Source of the DNA: Tigriopus japonicus
Lineage: Eukaryota > Arthropoda > Copepoda > Harpacticoida > Harpacticidae
Length of the DNA: 64,000 nt
NCBI GenBank assembly: GCA_010645155.1
Contig: CM021312.1
Location: forward strand, 4,422,025 to 4,486,024
Reading direction: 5' to 3'
Shown here: piece by piece, positions 48,555-60,575 of the stretch
Numbering within the stretch: position 1 is the stretch's first letter
Layout: every line of letters begins with the position of its first letter
Notes under the pieces: model-generated
Databases searched by the model: none
What the model was told of the DNA's origin: nothing
Seen by the model: only the letters and a program-made list of their open reading frames with translations
Position numbers and translations under genes: made by a program

Positions 48555-51500
48555 AGCAATTGTGTTTAGTTAAGAAGCAACAAATAAGGAATTTATTAAG
48601 TTTTAGGCAGTCAGTAGTCATAAAAAGCATAAGTGATCACCCAAAAACTAGAAGGTTGCGATTAAATTTAACAGGCATCATAATGTGGTCAGTATAAACT
48701 GGCCCTTTTCAACCACCGAGTGCTTTGCAAGCTATCTAATTTTACACTAATCTTCTACTAATGGTTTTGAGCAACAAAAGCAAACAATATTCCCTCAGGC
48801 AAGTTTGATATAATTTAATTCTCATTTTGATGAATGAGATAAACGAATTAAAGGTGAATGTCCATAATGAAGAGAAATATCCCTTGTCCATGCCACTTTA
48901 AAAAGTCCTGACGCGCAAGGATCGAAACGAAAAAAGGAAAGGCGAGAATCAGACTTAAAGCCCGACAAAAAGGTCTCCACTGGAAAATATTCGCCCCATC
49001 ATTGGCCTAACAAATTGAGCATGACTGGAACAATTCTTCTATTGATCCAAAGCTCCAACTGGACTTTAGTCTTTAATTCAAGCCACTTGAAAAGAAAACT
49101 ATAATAGAGGACGAGTATTATTTTGAGCAACCCTGTGCTTCATAACGGAGTCTGGCTTGGGACCTTTGAAGCACATCCCGAAATGGATCGATAATCTCAT
49201 CCATGTTGTATGGAACAACTCCCCAAACCCAACCTTCCCACTGAACGAACATTGGGTCGAGTGTGGATGGAGCTCCGTGGACGGTTTAATGAACACATGA
49301 CAAGTGGGACCGATTCATGCACATGGATGGGGTGGACTTTAAACGGGACGAGGAAAAGAAAAGCCCCTTGTTCCCTTTTTCAGGACAGATGTCACAATGG
49401 CTCTTGGGTCTTTGGTGCACTTAAAAAAAGCGAGCCATACTTGCTTGCTTCCATTCCTCCTCTTCTTCCCCCATTCATGAACGTTGAGCGATAATAATGG
49501 GTAGGGACGAAAATTGATGCAGGAGCAAACAAGTTCGTACGAACTAATGGGCACGCGTTTGGCTTGAGGTCTGCCAACGAACTCGTCTTATTTAAATATG
49601 GCGCTTGCAAGTCCACCACCTTGAATGGATGGATTAGTGGCAGTTGCCTGAACCGGTGTTTTTCATGCATGCCTGGCAGGTTCAATGGACTTGAGGACAG
49701 AGCACGAAAAGAGAGCAGATGCACCTTGCCGATTCACTTGTTTACGACTCCTCAACTTTGTCATGTAACCTGATCGACCCTGCCGAAAAATACAAGTACT
49801 GATCGAAACTCTGCTTTGAAAGCAGAACTTTTATCTTTTCTGCATGGAGAAGAGAGTGAAGTAACTTTTAATGTGTTCTAGTAACCCTTAAGTAAATAAC
49901 ATCAATTTATAGGGTATCTTATGGTATTCACTACTGACAGCTCATTGCAAAGGTCACTCCGAATTTTGATATCAGTAGTATAACGGTCTTAGTCGAAAGT
50001 TAGTTACAGTGGTTCAATCAGCTCGAGTATTCTGGAGTAGAGTCAAAATAAGCATGCTCGAGTATACTCTCAGAACATCTGAACTGCGTTTAAAAGGCAG
50101 TTTATGCAGTATACTATACTTGAGCATGGTTTTATTTGCTATACTCGCGCAATTTGAAAAAATGGAGTTAACATCCGACCTTTAGTAATTATAAATAACT
50201 TTTAATTGTACTTGAGTATACTCTAGCTCCTTTTCAAAGTCAAGTCACATTTAAAGATTGGTTATTTTGTCTTCATGACGTTTACTTTCCACCCAACATA
50301 CTACTCTGATTTAATTAGACACTTAAAGCTTCAACAAGGTGGTGATATTAGATTTTAGCAACGAGTGACAGTAAATCTTAGATGCCATTCAACGGGCACT
50401 TGAAGTGCTATTACCGCTTTTTTCAAGCATAATTCTCTATCAGTTGTCTAAACAATGTATTCAAAAAAATGTGATTAACCTACCTGAAATATTTGGCTTC
50501 ATTGAGTCGCACTTGAGGGTCGTTCGTTGTTTCTTTGAACGTCCGTATTATTGCACCTGATGTCACGTTTCCTTTTGTCCTTTCAAGTCAATGCATGCTT
50601 GGGCTTCCTTGTTTCCATGAGGGTGGAAGCCAAGAGGACAACTGACTTTGTTTTCGTATTTTCAGGGCTTTCTTTCCCCATGCCACTCTCACTTGGTACC
50701 CATACATCTAACCATCGATGGAACCAACCCTCAGTGGCTTGAGACTCTCTCTCTTTCTCTCTTCTTTTCCCTATGCTTTCATGAGACTAGTGTGAGTCAT
50801 GGATTCGCTTTCAACCCTCAAATAAAGCACTTTAGAAGTGGAGTGAAGCGGCGCATTATCATAGAAGGTGGTCTGTCCATTTTTGAAGTAGACTCTATTT
50901 CTGTTTATTTAGTTATACATGTTACACATTAATTAAAGATAGTGCTTTTTCTATTGAAAACCTAATAAAGTAAGGGCAGGTCCATCAAACTTTACGCGTT
51001 CTTTTACTGTAATCACAATCTCCAATCTGTAACGTTTTGTTGAGACAACATATACGTAGATTGTGTATTTCAAATTGCAACATCACAACAAAACAAAGTG
51101 TGGTTCGAATTGCCAAAAAAGTCTTACGTGCAGAATAATTCAAGGTCCTAGTAAAATTTAAAGTTTATGCCAATTCATGTAAGTTTAAGCGCATGCCAAA
51201 TTCTAAAAATTTTGGTAATTCATTAGCATTGGCTGAGATTTTTTACAAATTTAAGCGATCCACTCACAATATATTCAAAGTTGCTCAGACGTACTAAAAT
51301 ATGTTTAATTGATCCTTTTATACAGAAACATTCTCATATCCAGTTTTGTTATTTAAAGTAAATGATGTTGTTGACCGACATGACCATTCCGTTAATCCGA
51401 GATTGACTCTACTACAATCCAAAGCGCTTTAACCTTTCAACGTCAAACCTCAATACATAGTAAGCCACTACGAGTCAGTAAGAAAGCAAGCAAGCTTTGC

Positions 51501-54332
51501 GCAATTGCCAATGACGGCCTGAAGTAGCCCTCGCATCGCACCCCTTGTGCTCCCCCTAGAGATCTCAACCATTGGAGAATACTGAACGAGTGAAGCAAGT
51601 ATACTAGGAAATAGAAGAACAAGAAAAAGAAGAGAGTGCGTATGATCAAATGGTAAAACTTATGCGCTCTGTGGTGCAGAAGGCACCAACTAGCACCAAC
51701 CGAGAAGCTTGGATGGTGCAAGAGACGAGGCTCAAAAACCATTCATACCCCATCTATGTACGGAGAGGGCTTGAAACTCTGAAAAGGAAGAGACATGTGC
51801 TACGAACATACTAAGCCTGGTTTCCAACCCTGTTGTCGAGTTTCAGGGGTGCTGGCAGCATTTTCGTTTCTGATGGAACCTACAGACGGTCAAAAATTCA
51901 GGCCAAGTTGTTAAAGGAAGTTTATAGATGTTATAAAGAGGAGGAAAACATGAGGTCCCGAGTTGAGTTTTGGGTTAACCTCGTTTTAAAGTATTTGGAT
52001 CTTAATCCGACTAGTTTTTGGTGCACTCTAAAAATATAAAATTATGAATTGTTCAAATATACTTACGGATAATTTATCTGAATTTGGATCTTGGATTATC
52101 TTTAATTATCGGTCGGGTATGAACCCATTTATGCTTTTTTTTAGTTATGAGTCTTATTCATTTACATCACTTACGTCCTGGCCAATTGGTCAATTAAAGA
52201 TTGTAAAAGAGAGATTTGTGCGACAGTCTTGAAAGACTTAACACAGGGGATGGCACTCTAAAATAAAAATGAGGTAATAAATGAACTTTGAGTCACCCTG
52301 GGCAAAGGATATTCCTGACTGAAAGGATCCCGATTCGGCGAAGCACAAAGAGTGGCTTATTGCATTTGGGTAGATCCCACCCCATAATTGATGTGTTGGC
52401 AGTGCGCATATGTAGTACTGTAGTATACGCCAACCAAGCGCTCTCTACATAATATGAACGTACGTACTAGATCGACCAACTCTCCAACAACCCATTCCTT
52501 CTACACATGATATGCGATTGTTGTTCGACTTCAGATCTGTCCCCACGCTCAAAACCTCTTAGATGGTTTAAATGGAACAGACAGACAGACAAGATCTCAT
52601 CTAGACTCCAGACTACAAAGTTTGATGCTTTCAGGCACCACCAAGGGATGCGATATGGATATGGAACTACTAGACTTTGGTTCTGGACGATTGCCTAGAC
52701 GACCAATAAGGAGCTCTTCCCATATGATGACTCATATGGAAACTTTTTCCGAGGGTAAATGAGGCACGATATTGTCATTTGTCAAAGCAGGGCTTGATTT
52801 CTTCTCCCAAAATGCCTGGATATGCACAGCTTTTCGTGGAGTATTATCGACCACACGTTGGCTTTGGCCACATGGTCCTTCTTTGTTCATTCAAGCGGGA
52901 CCACAGGCACTCTGATATACGTACACTAATATCGATCCATTCCTGAACAATGGATGGCATGAATCTCGGCAAGTACTGGTATGAATTAGGGTGGCTTGCA
53001 GAAGCTTTTATCGATTTTCTCGTGTCTCATCCTCCTTTTTGGTGGCTTGGATTTGGAATACTTAGATAACTTTATAATTTTCCTTTTAAGACAATGACAA
53101 GAAGATAAGATATGGTAAAACTCGCAATCAAGTACATAAAAGATCGGAAAGATAAAGGCACAAGATTGAATGCCAAACATTCGAATTAAACTGAAAGCGT
53201 TTAATCTAATAAACAGCCTCTATCACTATTCATACCACTTTTTGATGGCTTGAATTGTGAAAATCTTAATTTCATGCCATAATTGTACAATAATGATAAA
53301 ATTATGACACATAACGATGACGCATTCCAGGAGAAAAAACTTCCAATCTAATACAAGTTGACAGGCATTTTTAAAAGACTCGCCCGTCTCTTGGATCTAA
53401 GTGGCTAACATTAGGCTAAAATTTGTTTTACCAAGGAATTCGAATATACGAGCTTTTTTAAATACATTTTATATAAGACAAAATTAACCCAACAGGACTA
53501 TTGAGCATATCTTAGATTAATCAAACATCGAAATCTTGATGAAAGTTATTTGTATCAAATTTCCAGACCTCATGAAGGAAAGGACGAATAATCTAGTTGC
53601 GACTCATTTGACCAAAACGTCTTCTAAAAGGCACTAATTTCTGACAATTTGAGTATATTCATCCCCACTAATGAAACTCCTCGCTATTGCCTAACTGATC
53701 AGCATAACATATAATTGGTAAGAAATTGTTCACACAGTTCAAGAATTCAACGACAGCTGGATAGATTCCTTAACCATCATGATCATGAGTCTCATGATCC
53801 CCAAACGCCTTTGGGTTTAGTTCATGGGGAAACAGTCGGAACGAGATTCCACTCGGAAGCGCTTGTCGGTATAACATAAAGAGCCTCCATGGTCTCCAAG
53901 GACTCTCAAATATGGGTAAAGTACTGTCAAAATCGAGTTTACGGGAAGAATTACGTCCGGAAAGGAGATCACAGATTGATCGAGACGGGTCTTGAAAAAT
54001 GATTTGGTATTCCATGATCGGTCGTTTGATATAGGGCCGATTGAATCCTTTGACAAATGCCGCTTATGGGATCGTATAAAGTTAACAGTACCGATTGCGA
54101 AACAATCTAACAAGTAAAGAAAGCAATTTATGTCCAGCAATTGGAATCTAACTTGTTGTACAAAGAAAACTTAAAAGATAGTGTCTTTCAGAAGATAGGT
54201 TATTCCTTTATACAGCGTGTGTCTAACGTTTTTGCAGAGTATTTGAAATGACGTCATGTGTCAGCTGTTGGAACTACCGAGCTGAAATTTGTTGCGAGTC
54301 TTCCTTAAGAATGCTTAATCATTACTAGTAAA
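48555..54332. other. Intergenic DNA, repeat fragments, no gene recognised
   Basis: A minus-strand copy of the CTCGAGTATAC-associated repeat lies at about 50065-50190. A few open frames of 60-110 codons (for example 49210-49494, 49392-49724, 51833-52039) show no domain and no splice partner. I cannot support a gene. Confidence 0.4.
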
Positions 54333-55310
54333 ATGGCTTCCAAAGATGCCTTGACGTTCTTACCGAAATGGAAAAGGCCCGCCATTCTTGTGGCAATTCA
54401 CGCCCGAAGATCAAATTCTGAAATTGCCGAGTTTGTGAACTTGACAGAAAGATGTATAAGTAAGACATTTGAAAAAGGCCATGGAGGACAGTGGTTACGA
54501 CTACGAAGCTTTGGGAGCTAGGAATGTCCAATCACCTCGGAATAACGCTGTTAGAAGCCAAGAATTTATTGAACACGATCAATTTTGTCGAAAATCAGCG
54601 ACAAGTCCATAAGGGCCATTAGCAGAGATTCGAGTGTGTCTGATGTTCCTTAAGTCATGCATACAAAATGTAAGAGGGCCACTGCTGACCCTCAGTATGA
54701 GAGAAAAAGAGGGTTTAATATTCCAAGGCGCACCTCCAAAGGATGAAGCATTCTAAAGACCCCCATATAATTTGGTTCTCTTCTGATGAGTTTTCTTTTG
54801 CCAAAACTAAAAGATTAACAAGCAAAGCAACAGATGGATTGCTCAAAACGCCAGTGTGGTGCCCGAAGTCATGTCCACCAAATTTCCTGAGCTTGTCATG
54901 GCTCTCTTGGGGAAAATGTGAGGCGGCACAACATCAATGTCCCGAGCTCTAGAGTTTTGCCCTGGATCAAGGAAAAAAGCCAGTGGGAGGCCATATGTGT
55001 GGCAATAAGATTGTGCTCCTTGCCACAGATTTAAAAAAATTACCAAGCTTTATCGAAGAGCACTTTCATGACTTTGTTCATGATTGCAATCTGTGCGACT
55101 TTTAAAAAGGGCAAGTTTGAAATGGAGTCCAACTGAATTCCTAGCAACACCAGGGATGAATTGATCAAGAAAATGAACGATGTAAGTTGATTGAAAGTAA
55201 GACGATTATCAGTTCGACATTGAAAAAAAATTGTTCTTTCCTCCAACTCCGATCCGAATCGTGATAAGGGCGTGCAAATGGTTTCGACCCAGAAAGTAGA
55301 CATTTTTTAT
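54333..55310 (+). pseudogene. Mariner-family transposase pseudogene
   Basis: The N-terminal frame (54333-54521) reads as the mariner helix-turn-helix region (KRPAILVAIHARRSNSEIAE). Later, across frame changes, come HIIWFSSDEFSFAK (first catalytic Asp, about 54767), TKFPELVM (about 54878), GRPYVWQ-stop-DCAPCH (second Asp region, about 54987) and a decayed end. Multiple stops and shifts rule out activity. Motif wording puts it in the same subfamily as the copies at 7 kb and 29.3 kb. Confidence 0.8.
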
Positions 55311-57380
55311 AAAGGGACGTTGTGGACAGTACGTAAATCAAAATCAATTACTTGAGTATTCATTTATCCAAAGTTTTTCTACGTTACGTTAAGCAAGTTT
55401 TTTTTAAGCTTTCAGCAAATTATAGGTATTGGTATTTTGCCGCGTTTTACCCCACTTTAAAAAAGCGCATTCACAACCCAAAATGGGTTTACTATTTATT
55501 GATTTGGAAAGCCAATGAAATGGCCTTTTTCTTAAAATCGCCATCAAAATTAAAGCACGAGCCCCCTTTAGAGCTACATTTACTTTCATGGCACAATGGT
55601 GTCTTTGCAAGGAAGTTATCATCTTGAGAATGTTATTGCTATGTTAACAAAGATAAGTATCCCCTAATATGTATCATCGACACCCATATGACCGAAGTTA
55701 TTGGAGTGAAAAGGAATCGTTACTTTCAGAACACAATTAGAGTAAAGAAGTTTCGTGATTTCAATAAGCCCAAGAACAGGAATCATTTCTGGCAAACTAA
55801 TTGAAGGATCTTTGCTCTAAGGAGGGAAGTTATTCTTGGAAAACTAGTCTTTTCATGTAACTTATTTATACATATTTCTCACTTTATTTGGAGCCTTAGT
55901 AACTTAAGCCTATTTAAAGCCTTTATTGTTACAAAATATCGGTCTACATATAGATCTAGGATAGCGATCGGTTCATCTCTTCTTTAATCAGCTACACATT
56001 AACCAGTGTATGAAAAGTTTTGCTGATGATGAACGATTCAATACGATCTAACTACCAATACCATTTTTAACAAGATCTCTATGCATCAGAGATCGATTGA
56101 CACCTTTCCACAAAGATGATTTGAGTCTCACGATTCAAAACGTGGAGTGTACACAGTACTAAGAGTCTATGTTGTAACTTCTTTCGCTTTTTATACAAGT
56201 TTTATCAGTGTTTGGTATTTCTTTTTCATTTCATTCTAGAGCCATTTATTCTAACTTCAAAAGTTGTGTTCTTGTAATGCACCGAAATTCAATTGGTTTG
56301 TCACAACGGTGTCCAAAAGTCCACATGTCTGAAAGCTTTCCCTTTGTCTGAAATTGGTCGCTCTGATTTCGTTGACGGCCCCTCTTGTCTTCTCCTTTTC
56401 CCCTTTTTCTCCTTCCTCATATGTAGAGGGTGACTAATTTTGAAACTGAAGTTGACATTTTGAACTTGTAATAAGTAAAAATGAGGCAAAAATCTTGATG
56501 TCCTTAAAATTTAAGACTGTTTTTTGAAACAATAATTAACATCAGCGATTTAAAAAAAGTTAGCTGCTGCCATTTTTTAATCACTGGGGATGTACGAGAG
56601 GCATTCAAACTTAGCAAAGTGAAGGTCATATTTTTGGAATTTCTCTGCTTCTATTACAGGAAATGCTATAAATGCCGCTGGAGGTCGCTTTTTTCGACTC
56701 GCAATACTGAAAACTGGCCAACAAGTGTAAGCCAAGAATCGACTTCATTTCAAGACCAAGGAAACTAACTGAAAACAGGCTTTACTCAAAAAATTCAATT
56801 TGAGAGAACGCCTAATGGTGTAGCAGATGTGTCACTTAAGAACAATTCATTGTATGGTTGGATTCCTTGGTCTGGAAAAAGCTTATCTTTCATTTGGAAT
56901 ATAATGGCAAGCTAAATTAAGAGGCAAATCCTGAACTTTGATGTCCAGTTTTCCTTCCTCGTAAAATTTAGGATATGTATAACTGATAAGCATTGCCCAA
57001 TTGATCCCAACAAGATCACGGTAATCAGGTCGACTCATTGCAAGAGTGGCGCAATAGGTTTTGGCGATATACATTCCATAGTACCTCCTTCCACAGTTAA
57101 CAAGACGAACGGTCTATTTAGCTTGAAACTGTATCCCTTACTCTAACCCACCCAATTCGCTTACGGTCGTGAATGCAGAAGCCATTGGTTCACTTTCACT
57201 CCGACCCCCATAGTACGATTTATTTCGATTGCTCAAACCTGTACTAAGCCAAACCGTGAGAGAGCTCCTCCCATTCACTTTCAAGAGCACTCCTACAACG
57301 ACGAAAGCCGAAGTCAAGCTGACCGGCTCGCTCGCTATTAGCTGTGTCAGCGTGCTCGTGACCGACAGGCTAGTAGCGGA
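55311..57380. other. Intergenic DNA, nothing recognised
   Basis: No gene or clear repeat was found. The last 300 bases form the upstream flank of gene C and are richer in G+C. Confidence 0.4.
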
Positions 57381-57385
57381 ATGGC

Positions 57386-57421
57386 TATAAAACAATCCCA
57401 AGTCGTTCAAGTCGATCATTC
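57386..57421 (+). promoter_or_regulatory. Core promoter of gene C: TATA box plus Inr
   Basis: TATAAAA lies at 57386-57392 and TCATTC at 57416-57421, a perfect match to the arthropod initiator TCAKTY. The A of the Inr (57418) is 32 bases after the first T of the TATA box, the expected spacing, and the ATG follows 40 bases later. A focused start site at about 57418 is predicted. No DPE is seen at +28. Confidence 0.82.
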
Positions 57422-57457
57422 AAAATCTGTTCAGTTACAAGACAATTCCAACACACA

Positions 57458-58082
57458 ATGGCTGCCAAGTTCCAACAAATGATTCAACATTCTTTTCCTG
57501 ATGGAAGCATCAGGTCCTACACCCTTAGAGAGATGGCAATGGGTTATTGGTTGAGTAAGTATATTTTACAAGCTCACTACAAGAAGCTGAATTGGGTAAT
57601 GTACGTTTCGGTTATTTTAGCTGCCCTCGGAAACTCCGGAAGAGCCTCTAGGAATATCCGCTCACGTAGGAGGCTGAAACGAAGCGATGGAAAGAAGAAA
57701 CCAGAATATATTTGTCCGCTATGCGCAAGGAACCTTGCGGATCCCAGTTCCTTGATTCGCCACATAAATTCGCACGATCCATCTACAAAAAAGTACAAAT
57801 GTAGAGTTTGTCATAAAAGCGATCATCGTCAAAAGTAAGTTTTAGCTTGTAGTAGACTAGCCCCTCACTTTCTGATAAACGTTGTCGTTATATTTTAGGA
57901 CTAATTGGAAGGAACATGTGGCGACGCATATCGGACAAGAGATATCACAAGAAGTGCTAGATTCTTTAGACGACGAAACAAAATCAATCCTGGACGGTTC
58001 ACATCCCTACGTGACGGAGAAAAAAATGGCCAAACGATTGGCCATTGCTGAACGAAGGAGGATCAAAAAGAAGCCGCCTTAG
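57458..58082 (+). CDS. Short C2H2 zinc-finger protein C (no BTB), 3 exons
   Basis: Exons are 57458-57554, 57621-57834 and 57899-58082, with GTAAGT donors and TTTTAG acceptors, giving 164 codons. The N-terminal 32 residues have no BTB similarity. A basic linker (RSRRRLKRSDGKKK) leads to finger 1 at 64-84 (C-x2-C-x12-H-x3-H, with DPSSLIRH). Finger 2 at 93-114 has 13 residues between the second Cys and first His, one more than usual. The tail 115-164 starts HIGQEIS and ends in a basic KRLAIAERRRIKKK, a likely nuclear signal. Intron phases (1 before the fingers, 2 inside finger 2) equal those of genes A and B. The first intron is 66 nt, in frame and without stops, so a retained form would add 22 residues. 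The start is set by the nearby TATA/Inr. Confidence 0.87.
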
Positions 58083-60288
58083 TTTCGTTGTCTCGATTGT
58101 GCATGAATTTGTGATATCTCTGAAATATATATCTAGTCTCTCGAACTTTTCGGATTTTTATTTTTGACATGTTAACATTAGTATAACACCGTCCTTGGTC
58201 CAGTCACTTTGACGTGTTTGTGGCGATATTGATCCTCTTTTCTGGCAATTAAACCACCATCCAATATACAACAAAGTCAAGGGGTTGGGTTATTTAAGTT
58301 AAACCTATTATTCAAAGCCAAGTTTCGTTTCCTCCTTATACTTTTCCGTCTTTTCAACAAATTTTGTTCTTGATCTCTCAGGGATAGTAATATCCTCGTT
58401 GCATTTTTACGTTACACCATACGAGACGAATTTTTTTTGATGTCCAAACATTGATTGAGTTCATAATAAGTATTTTTGTTCAGCCAACAGGACAGAATGT
58501 TACTTGACATCGCTCATATTTTAGCTCTTCGAAATGACGATTCATTGTGTCTCAAATTAAAATTCTGCTTTGGAAAACTACACTTTTCAAACAGTACTAC
58601 ATAGGGTTCCAATCAATTTATCCTTTGATAACACAAAGTTTGTGATTGACAATCATCACAAAATCAGTTATTTTTTGTTCTTCCAATAACAAACAAAGAA
58701 GGTTTGCCAACTAAGATATGTTTAGCAGTCTTTTATAACTACTTTTTCGCAAATTCTTGTCAGTCTGTAGGAAAACAAAGATTTGATTCCTTTAGCTCTC
58801 TTTTTGGTAAAATTTGAAACGGCCATGATTTGAGAAGTACCCAAACCGCAATATAAAAATACACCTTTATGCTTGGTTTCTATGGATCCAAATTTCGATG
58901 ATGGCTCAATGAATTTTAAAAGAGCCAATCAGGTTTTTTAAAACTTGATGTGAATTGTTTTTAAGTTGGTTTGTGTGAGTGTTGGAAACAAACAAGATTT
59001 TCAGCTGTCTTAGATTTTCAGCTGACTTAGGCTTTTGGAACCGTTAAAAGAAATTTGCATCAAGTAACGTTGCTAAACTTTTTCATCAGCCCAGTCTAGG
59101 TCGACAGTTTCCTTTTGGCTTATGAAGCTATTCAATCTGATTGGGAACCATTTGCTTCCTTCTCCTCGCCAAGACGGAACGTCAAGTGTAGTGCTCAAGC
59201 TCAAGATTGCCTTGTCTTCTGTTAACCCACCTTTAATTAAACTCGCAGACACCCCCCGACTTCTAAAGCAACTCATCTGGTTGTCGTTTTGAAATTAGAG
59301 ATCAATACAGCTCTTGAACCACTCCTTTCCTAATATAATCTTGAATCATGGACATCTCAGACGGCCAGAAACTAGCAGAGGGGATCAAGATCCTTGGTGA
59401 CTACTGATCACTTGTATGGTAAAGTGTAAAAGCCGAAAGTTGCTGAACAAAACATGAACAGAACTACCTACTTGTAGATTTTGCTCTTTATTTTTGGAAA
59501 AAGAGAATATAAACATTTTGTCTTGTTTCCGAGGGGGCAAAGATTTATGCGACATGATGTAGATTTACTGACAGGATCGATTCTCCACAACCCATAAAGT
59601 AAGACGTCTGACAATCGCTTGTGAAAGGACATAAGGGAACATTTGAGGTCAGGATGGAGGACATAGCCGTTAGGGAGACTGAATGCGGGTAGAATATGGT
59701 GACCAAAGAGGTTTGTGATGACAATCAAGGTGTTGAAAAAGTGCTTAGCACATACAATTCAAGCTGGAACAAAAGTCAAAAATGGCGACCACAAGCACGT
59801 AGTTGCCTGAAATTTGACTGCCTCTAAATTCTGCATCTCTATGAGAGACGTGAAAAGGACTGGCACGATTTTTGAGCTTTGTAGGCTGATTAGGCTGCGC
59901 CAAAGTTTTTGGTTTCTACGTCTTGCATTCTGCACTCAATTTGAGTTGGCATAGTCGAGTAACTGACCACCAAAAAGGCAAAGCATTGCATTATCTTAAA
60001 TTGCGCTGAAGTTTAGTCACCACCTCGAAAACTGGAAACACTAAAGCCAGGTGGCGTCCTAGTGCCGATTAAGGGAGCAGTCCACTTCTCTTGTCCAGGG
60101 GTATTATCTGAAGAATATGTTAACAGACAGGTACATTATCAAACCTATCCCAGACCCGGAATTTGGTGGAGCCAATTTTGGATGAAGAGCCAATGGTCTG
60201 GGATTCGTCTTGATAAAAATCCAATCAAAAATATGAAGTACAAGCCCCTTGTTCAAAGCATAAAAGGTTTTTGCTCCTTTCCAGTTTA
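58083..60288. other. 3' flank of gene C and intergenic DNA
   Basis: No AATAAA was found close to the gene C stop. No gene was recognised beyond it. The open frames on the minus strand at 58.7 and 59.1 kb have no recognisable domain. Confidence 0.4.
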
Positions 60289-60575
60289 GCTGAGTTTATA
60301 CAGTATACCCTCTGACAACTAGAGTTGTTACAGAAATTTTACGTTACCACACGCCGTTGGCTTCATTTGCAAACACATAAGTTCGTAAGTTGCGACAAGA
60401 AATCGTTTAAAGAAAGCTAAGTTATAAACCACGGCGCAAAACTTTTTCATAACTTTTGCCACAAGATTTCTTGTCCTAACTTATGTACTTTCGAGTTTGC
60501 AATTGAAGTCAACGGCGTGTGGTAGCGAAAAATTTCTGTAACAACTCATTTTGTCACAGCGTATATAAACTCAGC
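60289..60575. mobile_element. 287-bp MITE with long inverted repeats, TA-flanked
   Basis: The ends begin GCTGAGTTTATA on the left and the same on the complement of the right. After a short unmatched part, GAGTTGTTACAGAAATTTT and CACACGCCGTTG, CAAGAAATC and others match in inverted order for over 100 bases. TA flanks both sides (60287-60288 and 60576-60577). No protein is encoded. The centre is short, so a transcript would fold into one long hairpin. Confidence 0.85.

Noticed and set aside
49210..49724. Overlapping 94- and 110-codon frames on opposite strands
   Set aside because: Both look like chance openings in a less AT-rich patch; neither has domain-like content.
51833..52039. Open frame with a Lys/Glu/Arg-rich peptide
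   Set aside because: There is no recognisable domain, no splice partner and no promoter; it is not supported as a gene.
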